From Firmicutes bacterium ASF500 (lineage in GTDB: Bacteria; Bacillota; Clostridia; Oscillospirales; Oscillospiraceae): DNA of 64,000 nt. The notes under the pieces were generated by a model, which made no database searches, was not told where the DNA came from, and saw only the letters and a program-made list of their open reading frames with translations. The position numbers and the translations under genes are program-made. Position 1 is the first letter of the stretch, and each line of letters opens with the position of its first letter. The stretch covers positions 124,001 through 188,000 of the forward strand of contig CP097573.1 of assembly GCA_000492175.2 (NCBI GenBank). Reading direction: 5' to 3'. Positions 9,846 to 18,508 of the stretch are shown here, one piece after another.

Positions 9846-11129
9846 ATGTCTCAAGTAACGCGCCGGGAGCTGTTTCCCGGGGTATGGCTGCGAACGGTGC
9901 ATACCAACAAGTTTAAGAGCTCCTATCTGTCCCTCACCCTGATGGCCCCCCTGGACTGGGAGACCGCCGGGGCCAACGCGCTGATCCCCTCGGTGCTCCG
10001 CCGGGGGACGGCGGTCCATCCGGACATGGAATCCCTGTCCGCCGCCCTGGACGAGCTATACGGCGGGGCCATTGAGCCGGTGGTCCGGAAGAAGGGGGAG
10101 GCCCAGTGTGTGGGCTTCGCCGCCAGCTTTCTGGACGACGCCTACGCCCTGAACGGGGAGAAAATCCTGGAGCCCGCCGCCGCCCTGCTGGGGGAACTGC
10201 TCCTCAAGCCCTATACCCAGGACGGCCATTTCTGTCCCGACTACACCGCCGGGGAGAAGGCCAACCTCATCGACCGCATTCGGGCTCAGATCAACGACAA
10301 GCGGACCTACGCCACCCAGCGGCTGACCCAGGAGATGTGCAGATATGAGCTGTTCGGCGTGGACAAGCTGGGGGACGAGGAGAGCGTCTCCGCCCTCACT
10401 CCGGAGGGGCTGTGGGAGCGGTATCAGAGGCTCCTGCGGGAGGCCCAGGTGGAGGTCTACTACTGCGGCTCCGCCGCCCCGGAGCGGGTGGAGGAGGCGC
10501 TGAAAGCCGCCCTGTCCGCTTTGCCGGTCAGCGAGGACCGGATCGACCCGGACTGCGAGGTGCGGGTGACCGCCGGGCCGGAACCCATTTTGGTGGAGGA
10601 GGCCATGGACGTGACCCAGGGCAAGCTGTCCCTGGGCTTCCGCACCGGGGGCCAGACCTGCTGGGAGAAGAGCTTCCCCGCCCTCTATCTGGCGGTGGCC
10701 GTCTACGGCGGCACCACCCTGTCCAAGCTGTTTATGAACGTGCGGGAGAAGCTGTCTCTGTGCTACTATGCCAGCGCCACCCTGGAGAAGATGAAGGGCC
10801 TGGTCCTGGTGTCCTCCGGCATTGAGTTTGACAAGTACGAAACCGCCAAGGACGAGATCCTGGCCCAGCTGGAGGCGGTGCGCCGGGGTGAGATGGAGGA
10901 CTGGGAGCTGGAGGGTTCCCGCCGCACTCTTATCGGAATGTGTCACGCCACCCTGGACGACCAGGGCCGTCAGGAGGAGTTCTGGCTGGGACAGGCGGCG
11001 GCGGGACTGGAGTACGGCCCGGAGGAGCTTGCCGCCCGTCTGGAGCAGGTCACCCGGGAGGAGGTGGCCCAGGCCGCTCAGTGCCTGGAGCTGGATACGG
11101 TCTACTTCCTGAAAGGTAAGGAGGTCTGA
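9846..11129 (+). CDS. yfmF: YfmF-like M16 family peptidase-like protein (non-catalytic partner)
   Basis: Protein of 427 residues of the M16 (pitrilysin/insulinase) fold. It lacks the HxxEH zinc motif, as YfmF does. In Bacillus subtilis YfmF and YfmH are linked to modification of elongation factor P with 5-aminopentanol. The start at 9846 is chosen because AAGGAACC lies just upstream and the residues that follow match the YfmF N-terminus. Three nucleotides separate it from the catalytic partner, so they form a translationally linked pair. Confidence 0.85.
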   Translation: MSQVTRRELFPGVWLRTVHTNKFKSSYLSLTLMAPLDWETAGANALIPSVLRRGTAVHPDMESLSAALDELYGGAIEPVVRKKGEAQCVGFAASFLDDAYALNGEKILEPAAALLGELLLKPYTQDGHFCPDYTAGEKANLIDRIRAQINDKRTYATQRLTQEMCRYELFGVDKLGDEESVSALTPEGLWERYQRLLREAQVEVYYCGSAAPERVEEALKAALSALPVSEDRIDPDCEVRVTAGPEPILVEEAMDVTQGKLSLGFRTGGQTCWEKSFPALYLAVAVYGGTTLSKLFMNVREKLSLCYYASATLEKMKGLVLVSSGIEFDKYETAKDEILAQLEAVRRGEMEDWELEGSRRTLIGMCHATLDDQGRQEEFWLGQAAAGLEYGPEELAARLEQVTREEVAQAAQCLELDTVYFLKGKEV

Positions 11130-11132
11130 GGA

Positions 11133-12410
11133 ATGAAAAGGTTGGAATTTGCCCGGGTAGGGGAGGCGATGCTCCACGAAAAGCTGGAGAACGGCCTGAA
11201 TGTGTTCGTCTTTCCCAAGCCCGAGTTTCAGAAGGGCTACGCTTTCTTCGCTACCAACTACGGCGGCATGGATATGCGCTTTTGCCTGAACGGACAGTGG
11301 CACGACACCCCCGCCGGGGTGGCCCACTATCTGGAGCACAAGATGTTCGACATGGAGGAGGGCAACGCCCTCCAGGACCTGGCCGCCAACGGGGCCAGCC
11401 CCAACGCCTTTACCAGCAACGCCATCACTGGCTACTATTTCGACTCCACCGAGAAGTTTGAGGAGAATCTGCGGATTCTGCTGTCCTTCGTCTCCGTCCC
11501 CTGGTTTACCCAGGAGAGCGTGGACAAGGAGCGGGGCATCATCGGCCAGGAGATCGGCATGATCGAGGACAACCCGGACTGGAAGGGCTATATGAATCTG
11601 ATGGCCGCTCTGTACCAGCGCCACCCCATCCGGGTGAGCGTGGCGGGCAGTGTGGAGTCCATCGCCCAGATCACCCCGGAGACCCTGTACGCCTGCCACA
11701 AGGCCTTCTACGACCCGGCCAACATGGTGCTGTGCGTGGCGGGCCCGGTGGACCCGGAGCGGGTGTGCGAGATCGCCCGGGAGATCCTGCCCAAGGAGGC
11801 CGGCCCCATCGCCGAAAAGGACTACGGCGGTCCGGAGCGCCCCCAGGCCGCTCAGAGCTATATTGAGGAGCGGATGGAGGTCTCCGCCCCCATCTTCCAC
11901 CTGGGCTATAAGGGGGATGTCCCCGGGGACGGGGAGGCCCGCCTGCGCCAGGAGCTGGTGGGCAACCTGGCCCTGGAGGTGCTGCTGGGCAATTCCACCC
12001 CGCTGTACGCCCGGCTGTACCGGGAGGGGCTGATCAATCAGGAGTTCGCCTACGCCTATGAGAGCGACCCCGGCTGCGCCTTCCTGTGCGCCCTGGGGGA
12101 GTCCAAGGACCCGGAGGCCGTCCGGGCGGCGGTGGCGGAGGAGGCCCGGCGTATCGCCCGGGAGGGGGTGGACCCCGCCCTGTGGGAGCGGGTAAAGAAG
12201 GGGGCCTATGGCAACAAGGTCCGGGGCCTGAACTCCTTTGAGAACCTCTGTGTCGGTCAGGCTCAGGCCTTCTTCGCCGGCTTTGACTTCCTGCGCTTCG
12301 CCGACCTGTTCGACGAGGTGACCAAGGAGGAGGCGGAGGCGCTGATTCAGGGCTGGGTGACCGAGGAGCGCACTGCCCTGTCTGTGGTCCGGGCCAAGGA
12401 GGAGACATGA
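11133..12410 (+). CDS. yfmH: YfmH-like M16 zinc metallopeptidase
   Basis: Protein of 425 residues. The HYLEH motif near residue 70 is the inverted zinc site of the M16 family, and the downstream acidic stretch near ERGIIGQEIGMIEDNPDW supplies the third ligand region. It is the likely active subunit of a YfmF/YfmH heterodimer acting in the cytoplasm. The last codons overlap lgt by 4 nt (ATGA), showing translational coupling. Confidence 0.88.
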   Translation: MKRLEFARVGEAMLHEKLENGLNVFVFPKPEFQKGYAFFATNYGGMDMRFCLNGQWHDTPAGVAHYLEHKMFDMEEGNALQDLAANGASPNAFTSNAITGYYFDSTEKFEENLRILLSFVSVPWFTQESVDKERGIIGQEIGMIEDNPDWKGYMNLMAALYQRHPIRVSVAGSVESIAQITPETLYACHKAFYDPANMVLCVAGPVDPERVCEIAREILPKEAGPIAEKDYGGPERPQAAQSYIEERMEVSAPIFHLGYKGDVPGDGEARLRQELVGNLALEVLLGNSTPLYARLYREGLINQEFAYAYESDPGCAFLCALGESKDPEAVRAAVAEEARRIAREGVDPALWERVKKGAYGNKVRGLNSFENLCVGQAQAFFAGFDFLRFADLFDEVTKEEAEALIQGWVTEERTALSVVRAKEET

Positions 12411-13363
12411 TTAACACGGTATCCTTCCCCGGCCTGGGCCTGGAGTTCAGCCTGAACCGGGTGGCCTTCACCATCCCGGTCCTGGACCGGCCCGTCTACT
12501 GGTACGGGGTCATCATCACCTGCGGCCTGATCTTGGCGGTGTACCTGTGTATCCGCTGGGGCAAGCGCTTCGGCATCACCGAGGACAATGTGATTGACAT
12601 GATGCTCTTTGCCGTCCCCGCCGCCCTGGTAGCCATCCGGGTGTACTATGTGGTGTTCAACCTGGACCTGTACCGCCAGGGGGACGGCTCGCTGAACTGG
12701 GAACACATTTTTGACTACGGCGACGGCGGTCTGGCTATCTATGGGGCCATTATCTCGTCTGTCATCGTCCTGTTGATCTTCTGCAGGGTGAAGGGCGTCA
12801 GCTTTTTTGCCTTCGCCGACCTGGGGGTTCATGGCCTGTTCATCGGCCAGCTCATCGGCCGGTGGGGCAACTTCATGAATGTGGAGGCCTACGGCGTGGT
12901 CACCGATCTGCCCTGGCGGATGTGCTCCCAGTCTATCGCCAACGAGCTGTGGGCGAAGGGGCTTTTGGAGTCAGAGCTGGCCTATGAGTCCATTTTGAAT
13001 GGAGGGCTGGGGGTACATCCCACCTTTTTCTATGAGTCCGCCTGGAATTTTGCGGGTCTCATCATGGTCTATTTCATCGGAAAGAGGCGTAAATTTGACG
13101 GCCAGTGCTTCCTGTTTTATTTCTTCTGGTACGGCCTGGGCCGTACCTGGATCGAGGGCCTGCGCACCGACAGTCTGTACCTCTTCGGCTGGGAGCTCTT
13201 CGGCGCCCCCATCCGGGTGTCTCAGCTGCTGGCGGCGGTCACCTGCGTGACCGCCGGGGCGGTGCTGGCCTGGGCGCTGTGGCGGTGCGGAGGAAGCAAA
13301 CAGGAGCTTTTTGTGGACCGGCTGGCCCGGAAGGCGGAGCGGCCGGAAGAGAAGGAGGCGTGA
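12407..13363 (+). CDS. lgt: prolipoprotein diacylglyceryl transferase Lgt
   Basis: Protein of 318 residues with about seven hydrophobic segments. It transfers diacylglyceryl from phosphatidylglycerol to the lipobox cysteine of prolipoproteins. The Lgt signature GQLIGRWGNFMNVEAYG appears near residues 146-162, and a second conserved region around HPTFFYESAWN near residues 205-215 is present. The C-terminus is charged (EEKEA). It starts inside the yfmH stop (ATGA overlap). Confidence 0.96.
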   Translation: MINTVSFPGLGLEFSLNRVAFTIPVLDRPVYWYGVIITCGLILAVYLCIRWGKRFGITEDNVIDMMLFAVPAALVAIRVYYVVFNLDLYRQGDGSLNWEHIFDYGDGGLAIYGAIISSVIVLLIFCRVKGVSFFAFADLGVHGLFIGQLIGRWGNFMNVEAYGVVTDLPWRMCSQSIANELWAKGLLESELAYESILNGGLGVHPTFFYESAWNFAGLIMVYFIGKRRKFDGQCFLFYFFWYGLGRTWIEGLRTDSLYLFGWELFGAPIRVSQLLAAVTCVTAGAVLAWALWRCGGSKQELFVDRLARKAERPEEKEA

Positions 13364-13366
13364 GCC

Positions 13367-14209
13367 ATGGCGGCGATTGTCATGGACGGAAAATCCCTTG
13401 CGGCGAAAATCAGAGAGCAGGTGCGGCTCCAGGTGGAGCAGATGGAGCGCAAGCCGGGTATGGCTATGGTGCTGGTGGGAGAGAATCCCGCCGCCCAGGT
13501 CTACGAGGCGGGCAAACGGAAGGACTGCCAGCAGTGCGGCATCTATTATGAGACCTACCGCCTGCCCGAGGACGTGCCCCAGGGGGAGCTTTTGGATGTG
13601 ATCCATTTTCTCAACGAACGGGAGGGCATCGACGGCATCCTGGTCCAGTTTCCCCTGCCCGAGCACTTGGACGACCGGGAAATTCAGCTGGCTATCCGGC
13701 CGGACAAGGATGTGGACTGCGTTCACCCCTCCAACGTGGGGGACCTGACCCTGGGGGTGGACTGCTTTTGGCCCTGCACCCCGGCGGGGGTGATGCGGCT
13801 GCTGGCGGAGTATGGCGTGGACCCGGCCTATAAGAACTGTACCATGGTGGGCCGGTCCAACATTGTGGGCAAGCCCCAGGCCATGCTGCTCCTGCGCCGG
13901 GACTGCACCGTCACCGTCTGCCACACTAAGACCCCCGACCTGGCCGCCGAGTGCCGCCGGGCGGACATCCTCATCTCCGCCGCCGGGCACCCCGGCCTGA
14001 TCGCGGCGGACATGGTGAAGGAGGGGGCGGTGGTCATCGACGTGGCCGTCAACCGGGACGGCCAGGGCCGGCTGTGCGGCGACGTGGACTATGAGGCCGT
14101 CCGGGAGAAGGCGTCTTACATAACCCCCGTCCCCGGCGGCGTGGGCCCGGTCACCCGGGCGGTGCTGATGGAAAACACCCTCACCGCCGCCCTGCGCCAC
14201 GGAAAATAA
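13367..14209 (+). CDS. folD: bifunctional methylenetetrahydrofolate dehydrogenase/cyclohydrolase FolD
   Basis: Protein of 280 residues, normal for FolD. It interconverts 5,10-methylene-, 5,10-methenyl- and 10-formyl-tetrahydrofolate using NADP(H). The catalytic Tyr/Lys pair lies in VYEAGKRK near residues 45-52; the QFPLPEHL, VGRSNIVGKP and PGGVGPVT signatures are all present. It lies 3 nt after the lgt stop, within the same operon. Confidence 0.97.
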   Translation: MAAIVMDGKSLAAKIREQVRLQVEQMERKPGMAMVLVGENPAAQVYEAGKRKDCQQCGIYYETYRLPEDVPQGELLDVIHFLNEREGIDGILVQFPLPEHLDDREIQLAIRPDKDVDCVHPSNVGDLTLGVDCFWPCTPAGVMRLLAEYGVDPAYKNCTMVGRSNIVGKPQAMLLLRRDCTVTVCHTKTPDLAAECRRADILISAAGHPGLIAADMVKEGAVVIDVAVNRDGQGRLCGDVDYEAVREKASYITPVPGGVGPVTRAVLMENTLTAALRHGK

Positions 14210-14260
14210 ACGGAGACCCGCCGGGGCGTGATTCCACGGCGGGTCTGGGAGGTTATCGCG

Positions 14261-14842
14261 TTGAGAGAGGTTCTGCTGATCGACTGCTGTATCCGCCGGG
14301 AGAACTCCCGGACCCGCCGGCTGGCCCAGGCCTTTGTGGGCGCCCTGGACCCGGCCCGGTTTCATGTCACCGTGCTGGACCCGGAGGCGGAGGGCCTGCG
14401 CCCCCTGACCGGAGCCTTTTTCCAGGCACGGGAGGAGCTGCTCGCCCGGAGGGAGCTGGACCACCCCCGCTTCCGCTATGCCCGCCAGCTGGCCCAGGCG
14501 GACCTGGTGGTGTTCGCCGCCCCCTTCTGGGACCTGAGCTTCCCGGCGATGCTGAAGATTTACATCGAAAATGTCTGCGTGGAGGGTATCACCTTCACCT
14601 GTGACGAGGAGGGCCTGCGTGGGAGCTGTAAGGCTTCCCACATGGTTTTTCTCACCACCCGAGGGGCTGTCTACGGCGCTTCTCCCCTGGAGCAGGGCAG
14701 CCGCTATCTGGAGGCTATGTCCCAGTTCTTCGGTATCCCCGCCTACAGCTGTATCGCCGCCGAGGGGCTGGACCTGGGCGACCCAGCCGGCCCCCTGACC
14801 GAGGCCTGTGAGCGGGCCGAGGCGCTGGCACGGTCGCTTTAG
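14261..14842 (+). CDS. flavodoxin-fold NAD(P)H-dependent oxidoreductase
   Basis: About 193 residues from a TTG start at 14261, chosen because GGGAGG lies 6-12 nt upstream; a GTG at 14228 would be the alternative but has no ribosome-binding site. The fold is that of NADPH-dependent FMN reductases: an N-terminal strand (REVLLIDCCIRRENSRT) forming the phosphate-binding loop, LVVFAAPFWDLSFPAMLKIY near residues 85-105, and a TTRGAVYG segment. It probably reduces quinones or flavins in the cytoplasm. Substrate unknown. Confidence 0.8.
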   Translation: MREVLLIDCCIRRENSRTRRLAQAFVGALDPARFHVTVLDPEAEGLRPLTGAFFQAREELLARRELDHPRFRYARQLAQADLVVFAAPFWDLSFPAMLKIYIENVCVEGITFTCDEEGLRGSCKASHMVFLTTRGAVYGASPLEQGSRYLEAMSQFFGIPAYSCIAAEGLDLGDPAGPLTEACERAEALARSL

Positions 14843-14852
14843 AGACAAAAAA

Positions 14853-14877
14853 GAGGGGGCCGGAATCCGGCCCCCTC
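14853..14877 (-). terminator. intrinsic terminator of the orphan phage-type gene
   Basis: GAGGGGGCCGG and its exact complement form an 11-bp stem with a 3-nt loop. On the minus strand it is followed by six U residues, so it terminates the minus-strand gene ending at 14885. It may also stop plus-strand transcripts. Confidence 0.85.
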
Positions 14878-14884
14878 CCGCGGT

Positions 14885-15421
14885 CTAATGGGTAAAAACG
14901 TCGCTGAGCATCTGGGATACGTCGTCCTCGGTGGAGACCAGCTCGCTGCTGGGGCCGTCGGGAAGGGTAATCGCCGCCAGCTCCCGGTCGCCGGACAGCA
15001 GGCGCAGGGCCCGTCCGTCCAGAGAGAGGCCGTCGGCCTTGCTTTCCATGACGGTCTCCAGCGGCCCGGGCGTGGGCGGCTTGGCGGCGCTCTCGCCCGA
15101 TGCCCCCGGCTGGATTACGCCGCAGTCCGCCCAGATTGTGGGCAGGACCGTCCCGGAGATGTCCGAGCCGCAGACTCCGGCAAACAGGCGCTTGCCGCTG
15201 TCGCCCGGTCTGGTGACCTCCCAGGGGATGACGCACCGGCCTGTCTCGTCCAGCAACACCGAGATGGTCTGTCCCCCAGAGCGGAAGCAGGCCGTCCGGA
15301 TCAGCCCCTCCCAATCCGGGGAGAACTCAAACTGGACCCGGTAGGTGTTGGACGACCCGCTGGTGATGGGTTCCTTCTGATGGACGGTCAGAAGATTTTT
15401 ATTCGCGTAAAATATGAACAT
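14885..15421 (-). CDS. orphan phage structural-type protein (baseplate/tail-fibre-like)
   Basis: About 178 residues. The N-terminal half (HQKEPITSGSSNTYRVQFEF, then SPDWEGLIRTACF, DETGRCVIPWEV and a GTVLPTIWAD segment) resembles small beta-rich proteins next to tail genes in Firmicute prophages. The C-terminal half is acidic and probably flexible. The ATG at 15421 sits 8 nt from GGGAG, whereas the GTG at 15430 overlaps that site and is less likely. No other phage gene is nearby, so this looks like a domesticated or stranded gene between core genes. Function is not known. Confidence 0.6.
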   Translation of the reverse strand: MFIFYANKNLLTVHQKEPITSGSSNTYRVQFEFSPDWEGLIRTACFRSGGQTISVLLDETGRCVIPWEVTRPGDSGKRLFAGVCGSDISGTVLPTIWADCGVIQPGASGESAAKPPTPGPLETVMESKADGLSLDGRALRLLSGDRELAAITLPDGPSSELVSTEDDVSQMLSDVFTH

Positions 15422-15523
15422 TTCATTCACTCCCTTCTATGTCCTCTGACTTTGAAGGGATTGGGGAAAAAGTTGTACGTTTCCATGCACCGAGGGCCCA
15501 CATTGATTACGGAGGATGATCCC

Positions 15524-16201
15524 ATGAAAACAAGCAGGCTTCTGTCCGCCGCGCTGTCCGTTCTGACTGCCCTAGCGGTGCTGACGGGCTCCATCGCCGT
15601 CCCGCTGCTGTGCCGGAGCTTCTACTACGCCCACATCGGCCCAATGGGGCTGGAGGACTACGGCCTGAGCCGGGTGGAGATCGAGAGGGCCTACGACGAG
15701 ATGATGGACTTCTGTCTGGGCCGCCGGACGGACTTTTCCGCTGGGGCGCTGGCCTTCTCCCAGTCGGGGGCGGACCACTTCGCCGATGTGCGGGGGCTGT
15801 TCCTTTTGGACCTGCGGGTACTGGCGGGGACGCTGATTCTTTTGGCGGCGGCGCTGGCCGTCTGCAAGGTGAAGGGGGTGCGGCCGCACCCATTTCTGGG
15901 CCGGGGCCCGGGCTTCTGGGCGGCGGCGGGACTGGGCGCGGTCTTTCTGACGGTAGGCGGTCTGGCGGCGCTGGACTTCGACCGGGCCTTTGTCGTCTTT
16001 CACAGCGTCTTTTTCCCGGGAAAGGACAACTGGATTTTCGACTGGCGGACCGACCCCATCATCCTCCTTCTGCCCCAGGACTTTTTCCGAAACTGCGCCG
16101 TTTTGATTCTGGCGCTTCTGCTGGCCTGGTGCGCCGCCCTGATCGGGGCCGACCTCTGGCTGGGACGCCGCCGGGAACAGATAAACAGCCGGACCCTGTG
16201 A
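15524..16201 (+). CDS. TIGR01906/DUF1461-family integral membrane protein
   Basis: Protein of 225 residues with an N-terminal membrane anchor (residues 5-30), three further hydrophobic segments and a large external loop with the family-typical YDEMMDFCLG and FHSVFFPGKDNWIF motifs. It matches a widespread Firmicute membrane family of unknown function. The start at 15524 has GGAGG 9 nt upstream. Confidence 0.82.
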   Translation: MKTSRLLSAALSVLTALAVLTGSIAVPLLCRSFYYAHIGPMGLEDYGLSRVEIERAYDEMMDFCLGRRTDFSAGALAFSQSGADHFADVRGLFLLDLRVLAGTLILLAAALAVCKVKGVRPHPFLGRGPGFWAAAGLGAVFLTVGGLAALDFDRAFVVFHSVFFPGKDNWIFDWRTDPIILLLPQDFFRNCAVLILALLLAWCAALIGADLWLGRRREQINSRTL

Positions 16202-16293
16202 GGTCGCTGCCGATAAAAAATAAGACAAAAAGGGATAATTTAATAGGCAGTTACCGTAAAAACAAACCTTTGTGACAAAATCAAACACGCAGG

Positions 16294-16335
16294 AAAAGGC
16301 ACGATTTGACATTCAAAGTCAATCATGCCTTTTTC
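16294..16335 (+). promoter_or_regulatory. terminator-like leader hairpin before a repA remnant
   Basis: AAAAGGCA and TGCCTTTTT form the base of an imperfect 16-bp stem that ends in a U-run about 10 nt before the AAGGAGG site of the following rep gene. Similar hairpins sit at 18031-18060 and 25479-25506. This suggests attenuation control of rep expression. Confidence 0.5.
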
Positions 16336-16358
16336 ATGCTCAGAAGGAGGGCAAATTT

Positions 16359-16798
16359 ATGCCGGACATAGTTCTATCAGACTATCTCTGCGGCGATGAA
16401 ACAACACAGTTCTCATTCTTCCGTGTCCCCAGCCAGCTTGTCAGCCATCCCCTGTTTAAGTGCCTGTCCGCAGATTCCAAGCTGCTCTATGGTATGCTGC
16501 TGAACCGCATGAGCCTGTCCGCAAAAAGCGGCTGGCAGGACGATGACGGGCGAGTTTATATCTACTTCACTGTAAAGGAAGTCTGCGAAGCCATAGGCTG
16601 TGGGCGAATAAGGCTATACGGCTATTGGCGGAGCTGGACGCCAGCAAGGGCATCGGCCTGATCGAGCGCATCAAACAGGGTCAGGGAAAGCCGGACAGGA
16701 TTTTTGTTAAGCGGATCACTGTTCAAGAAGATACAGAGGCACCCGGCCAAGACCTCGCTCCCATTCCATCGGCTGATTTTCCGACGTCCAGAGGTTAA
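16359..16798 (+). pseudogene. RepA-like replication initiator, frameshifted and truncated
   Basis: The start MPDIVLSDYLCGDETTQFSF and the next 70 residues match the N-terminal winged-helix domain of replication initiator protein A (RepA_N) from Firmicute plasmids and conjugative elements. At about 16602 one base is missing: the frame jumps, and the expected KAIRLLAELD and IERIKQGQGKPDRIFVKR continue in another frame up to the TAA at 16796. The tail is absent. AAGGAGG precedes the ATG. It is a dead paralogue of the minus-strand gene at 17501-18007. Confidence 0.8.
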
Positions 16799-16800
16799 AG

Positions 16801-17457
16801 TGTACCCTTTGTCAAGGACAAAATAAGAAATAGACACCCCAAAACTTGGACAAATATCGGAAATGGCGGAAGGCTGGATGGATTGATGGTATCTGTCACA
16901 GGATCAACGAATCGGGAATAGTTTCTTGTTTCAAAGAAAAGGCACCAAGCTCATGGGGGCCTTGAGGATCATAGGCGGCGAAGGCTTATTAAGAAGTTCA
17001 AGGGGATGGATGCCAGTAGTGACAAAGGAGAAATATTCGTTGGGAGAGAGTTTTGCCAAATCCCATTGATATCTTTCGTTGTTGTAATATGACATGTAGT
17101 CGTCAATAGCTGCCTTCACCTCGTCATAAGAGGGATCACCTGTCAAATCAATCAAATCCTTCATATGGCCGAAAAAACTCTCCTGCGGTGCGTTATCCCA
17201 GCAATTTCCTCTGCGGGACATAGAGCGGCGAAGATCATTGTTCTCAACGAGTTCAATGAATTTGCAGCTGGTATAGTGGCAGCCCTGGTCACTGTGAATC
17301 ACAGTTTCCGCATTGAGTGAAACGCCATGCTCCAGCATCAAAGAATTGACCGCATCGAGTACAAAGTCAACCTCTAAAGATGGGCTGAGGGCATAGGAAA
17401 GCACCTGCTTTGTGTAGGCGTCCATGATCACACAGAGATAGAGGAATGAACCGCCCC
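16801..17457 (-). mobile_element. truncated IS3-family (IS150-like) insertion sequence
   Basis: Contains the C-terminal part of an IS3 OrfB transposase on the minus strand and a possible terminal repeat beginning TGTACCCTTTGTC at 16801. The 5' half, with OrfA and the start of OrfB, is missing. At about 17460 the transposase frame runs directly into the tail of the repA gene, so the element is a deletion remnant. Confidence 0.75.
16931..17457 (-). pseudogene. IS3-family transposase OrfB, C-terminal fragment
   Basis: About 175 residues of the DDE integrase core: Asp in VIMDAYTKQ, Asp in VIHSDQGCHYTS and Glu in NAPQESFFGHMKD, followed by the usual YNNERYQWDLAKLSP. The frame is open from about 17457 (WGGSFLYLCVIMDA), but there is no proper start, so it is inactive alone. 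Confidence 0.88.
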
Positions 17458-17500
17458 AAGGATAGATTGGTCAATATAACTGGATTCAGTCTGATTAGAT

Positions 17501-18007
17501 TCAATATAACTTGTGTCCGGTTTTCCGAAGTCTGCACTTCCGAAAACCGGAAGTCTTGACTTCGGTTTTTCCGAACTCTTGACTTCCGAAAATCGGAAGT
17601 CTGGGAACCTCTTGCGGCACAGGAGTTTGCGGTGGTCTTTCCCGTGTGGTGAATCTTTTGACAAAGATTTTCGTCGGGCGGCCTTGGCCTTGCTTGACAC
17701 GCTCGATCAGGCCAAAGCCCTTTCCCGTATCTAATTCGGACAGCAGCTTGACCGCCTTCTCATGGCCGCAGTTCAGGTCCTTCTGTATCTCGTCCAGGGT
17801 GTAATAAATAAATACACGTCCTGCCTCGTCATACCAACCGTTTTTAGCGGACAAACCCATACGGTCAAGCAGAAGTCCATACAGTAGTTTGGAATCCGTA
17901 GATAAACTTTTGAAGCCGCTGCCAGTGACCAGCTGCCGGGGAATACGGTAAAATGAAAATTGATTGCTTTCGTCGCCGTAGTAATAGTCAAAATTTATGT
18001 TATTCAT
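17501..18007 (-). pseudogene. RepA-like replication initiator with a frameshifted tail
   Basis: From the ATG at 18007 (GGAGG 11 nt upstream) 168 residues can be read. The conserved RepA_N domain covers residues 1-110 (DYYYGDESNQFSFYRIPRQL, LSTDSKLLYGLLLDRMGLS, GHEKAVKLL). The tail is a low-complexity repeat of FGS..FGK units. An extra base in the run of five T (A on the sense strand) at 17566-17570 breaks the tail. In the other frame it continues as FGKPDTSYIESNQTE until the IS3 junction. The DNA-binding domain is intact, so partial function cannot be excluded. Confidence 0.75.
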
Positions 18008-18030
18008 TCTTTCATTGACCTCCAGGCAAT

Positions 18031-18060
18031 AAAAAAAGGCGCTCCTTTCGGAACGCCTTA
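18031..18060 (-). promoter_or_regulatory. rep leader hairpin with U-run
   Basis: On the minus strand AAGGCGTTCC pairs with GGAGCGCCTT and is followed by seven U, ending about 11 nt before the GGAGG of repA. It is nearly identical to the hairpin at 25479-25506 and is most simply a transcription attenuator for rep. Confidence 0.6.
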
Positions 18061-18116
18061 CGGAAAAGTGACTGAATGGCAACATCGGATATATCAATCT
18101 ACGCAGTGGAAAAGAC

Positions 18117-18154
18117 AAAAACCTCGTTTTGATTTTCATCAAAACGAGGTTTTT
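18117..18154 (-). terminator. terminator downstream of tRNA-Ala
   Basis: AAAACCTCGTTTTGAT pairs with ATCAAAACGAGGTTTT around a 4-nt loop, with U residues on the minus-strand 3' side, just after the tRNA CCA end. Confidence 0.88.
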
Positions 18155-18156
18155 GT

Positions 18157-18232
<76 letters not shown>

Positions 18233-18423
18233 ATCTATTTGGCTGAGCTGTTTTGTTTGTCTCGCTCAGTGCAAGGCATATTCTAGCAGAAAGCCCATCG
18301 CTTGTCAACAGTATTTTCGAAATTTTTTTGATTCGTCTATTTTGGAGCAGAAACGGATTTTTAGTGAAAAATATTTTGAGGGATATCACAAAAAATGCTC
18401 TTCCGTTTTTGGGGGACTTCTGC

Positions 18424-18429
18424 TATAAT
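18424..18429 (+). promoter_or_regulatory. -10 element upstream of the diguanylate cyclase gene
   Basis: A perfect TATAAT 80 nt before the ATG, with only a poor -35 (TTCCGT at 18401). The leader between 18436 and 18508 has GGTCTTACCC/GGGGTCTG segments that could pair. I see no recognisable c-di-GMP riboswitch in it. Confidence 0.45.
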
Positions 18430-18508
18430 ATCGTCCAGACCGGTCTTACCCTTCGCGGGGCCTCACAGGTGGGGTCTGGGAAAAACGCCGGTTTAGAGGA
18501 GAGAAGAC

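Noticed and set aside
14888-15523. A long N-terminal extension of the DUF1461 protein
   Set aside because: The extension is antisense to the phage-type gene; the ATG at 15524 has GGAGG and is followed at once by a membrane anchor.
16801-17457. A complete, active IS3
   Set aside because: OrfA, the first half of OrfB and one terminal repeat are missing.
18430-18508. c-di-GMP riboswitch in the leader of the diguanylate cyclase
   Set aside because: The leader is under 80 nt and lacks the GEMM-I tetraloop/receptor sequences; only a short GGTC/GGTCTG pairing is visible.
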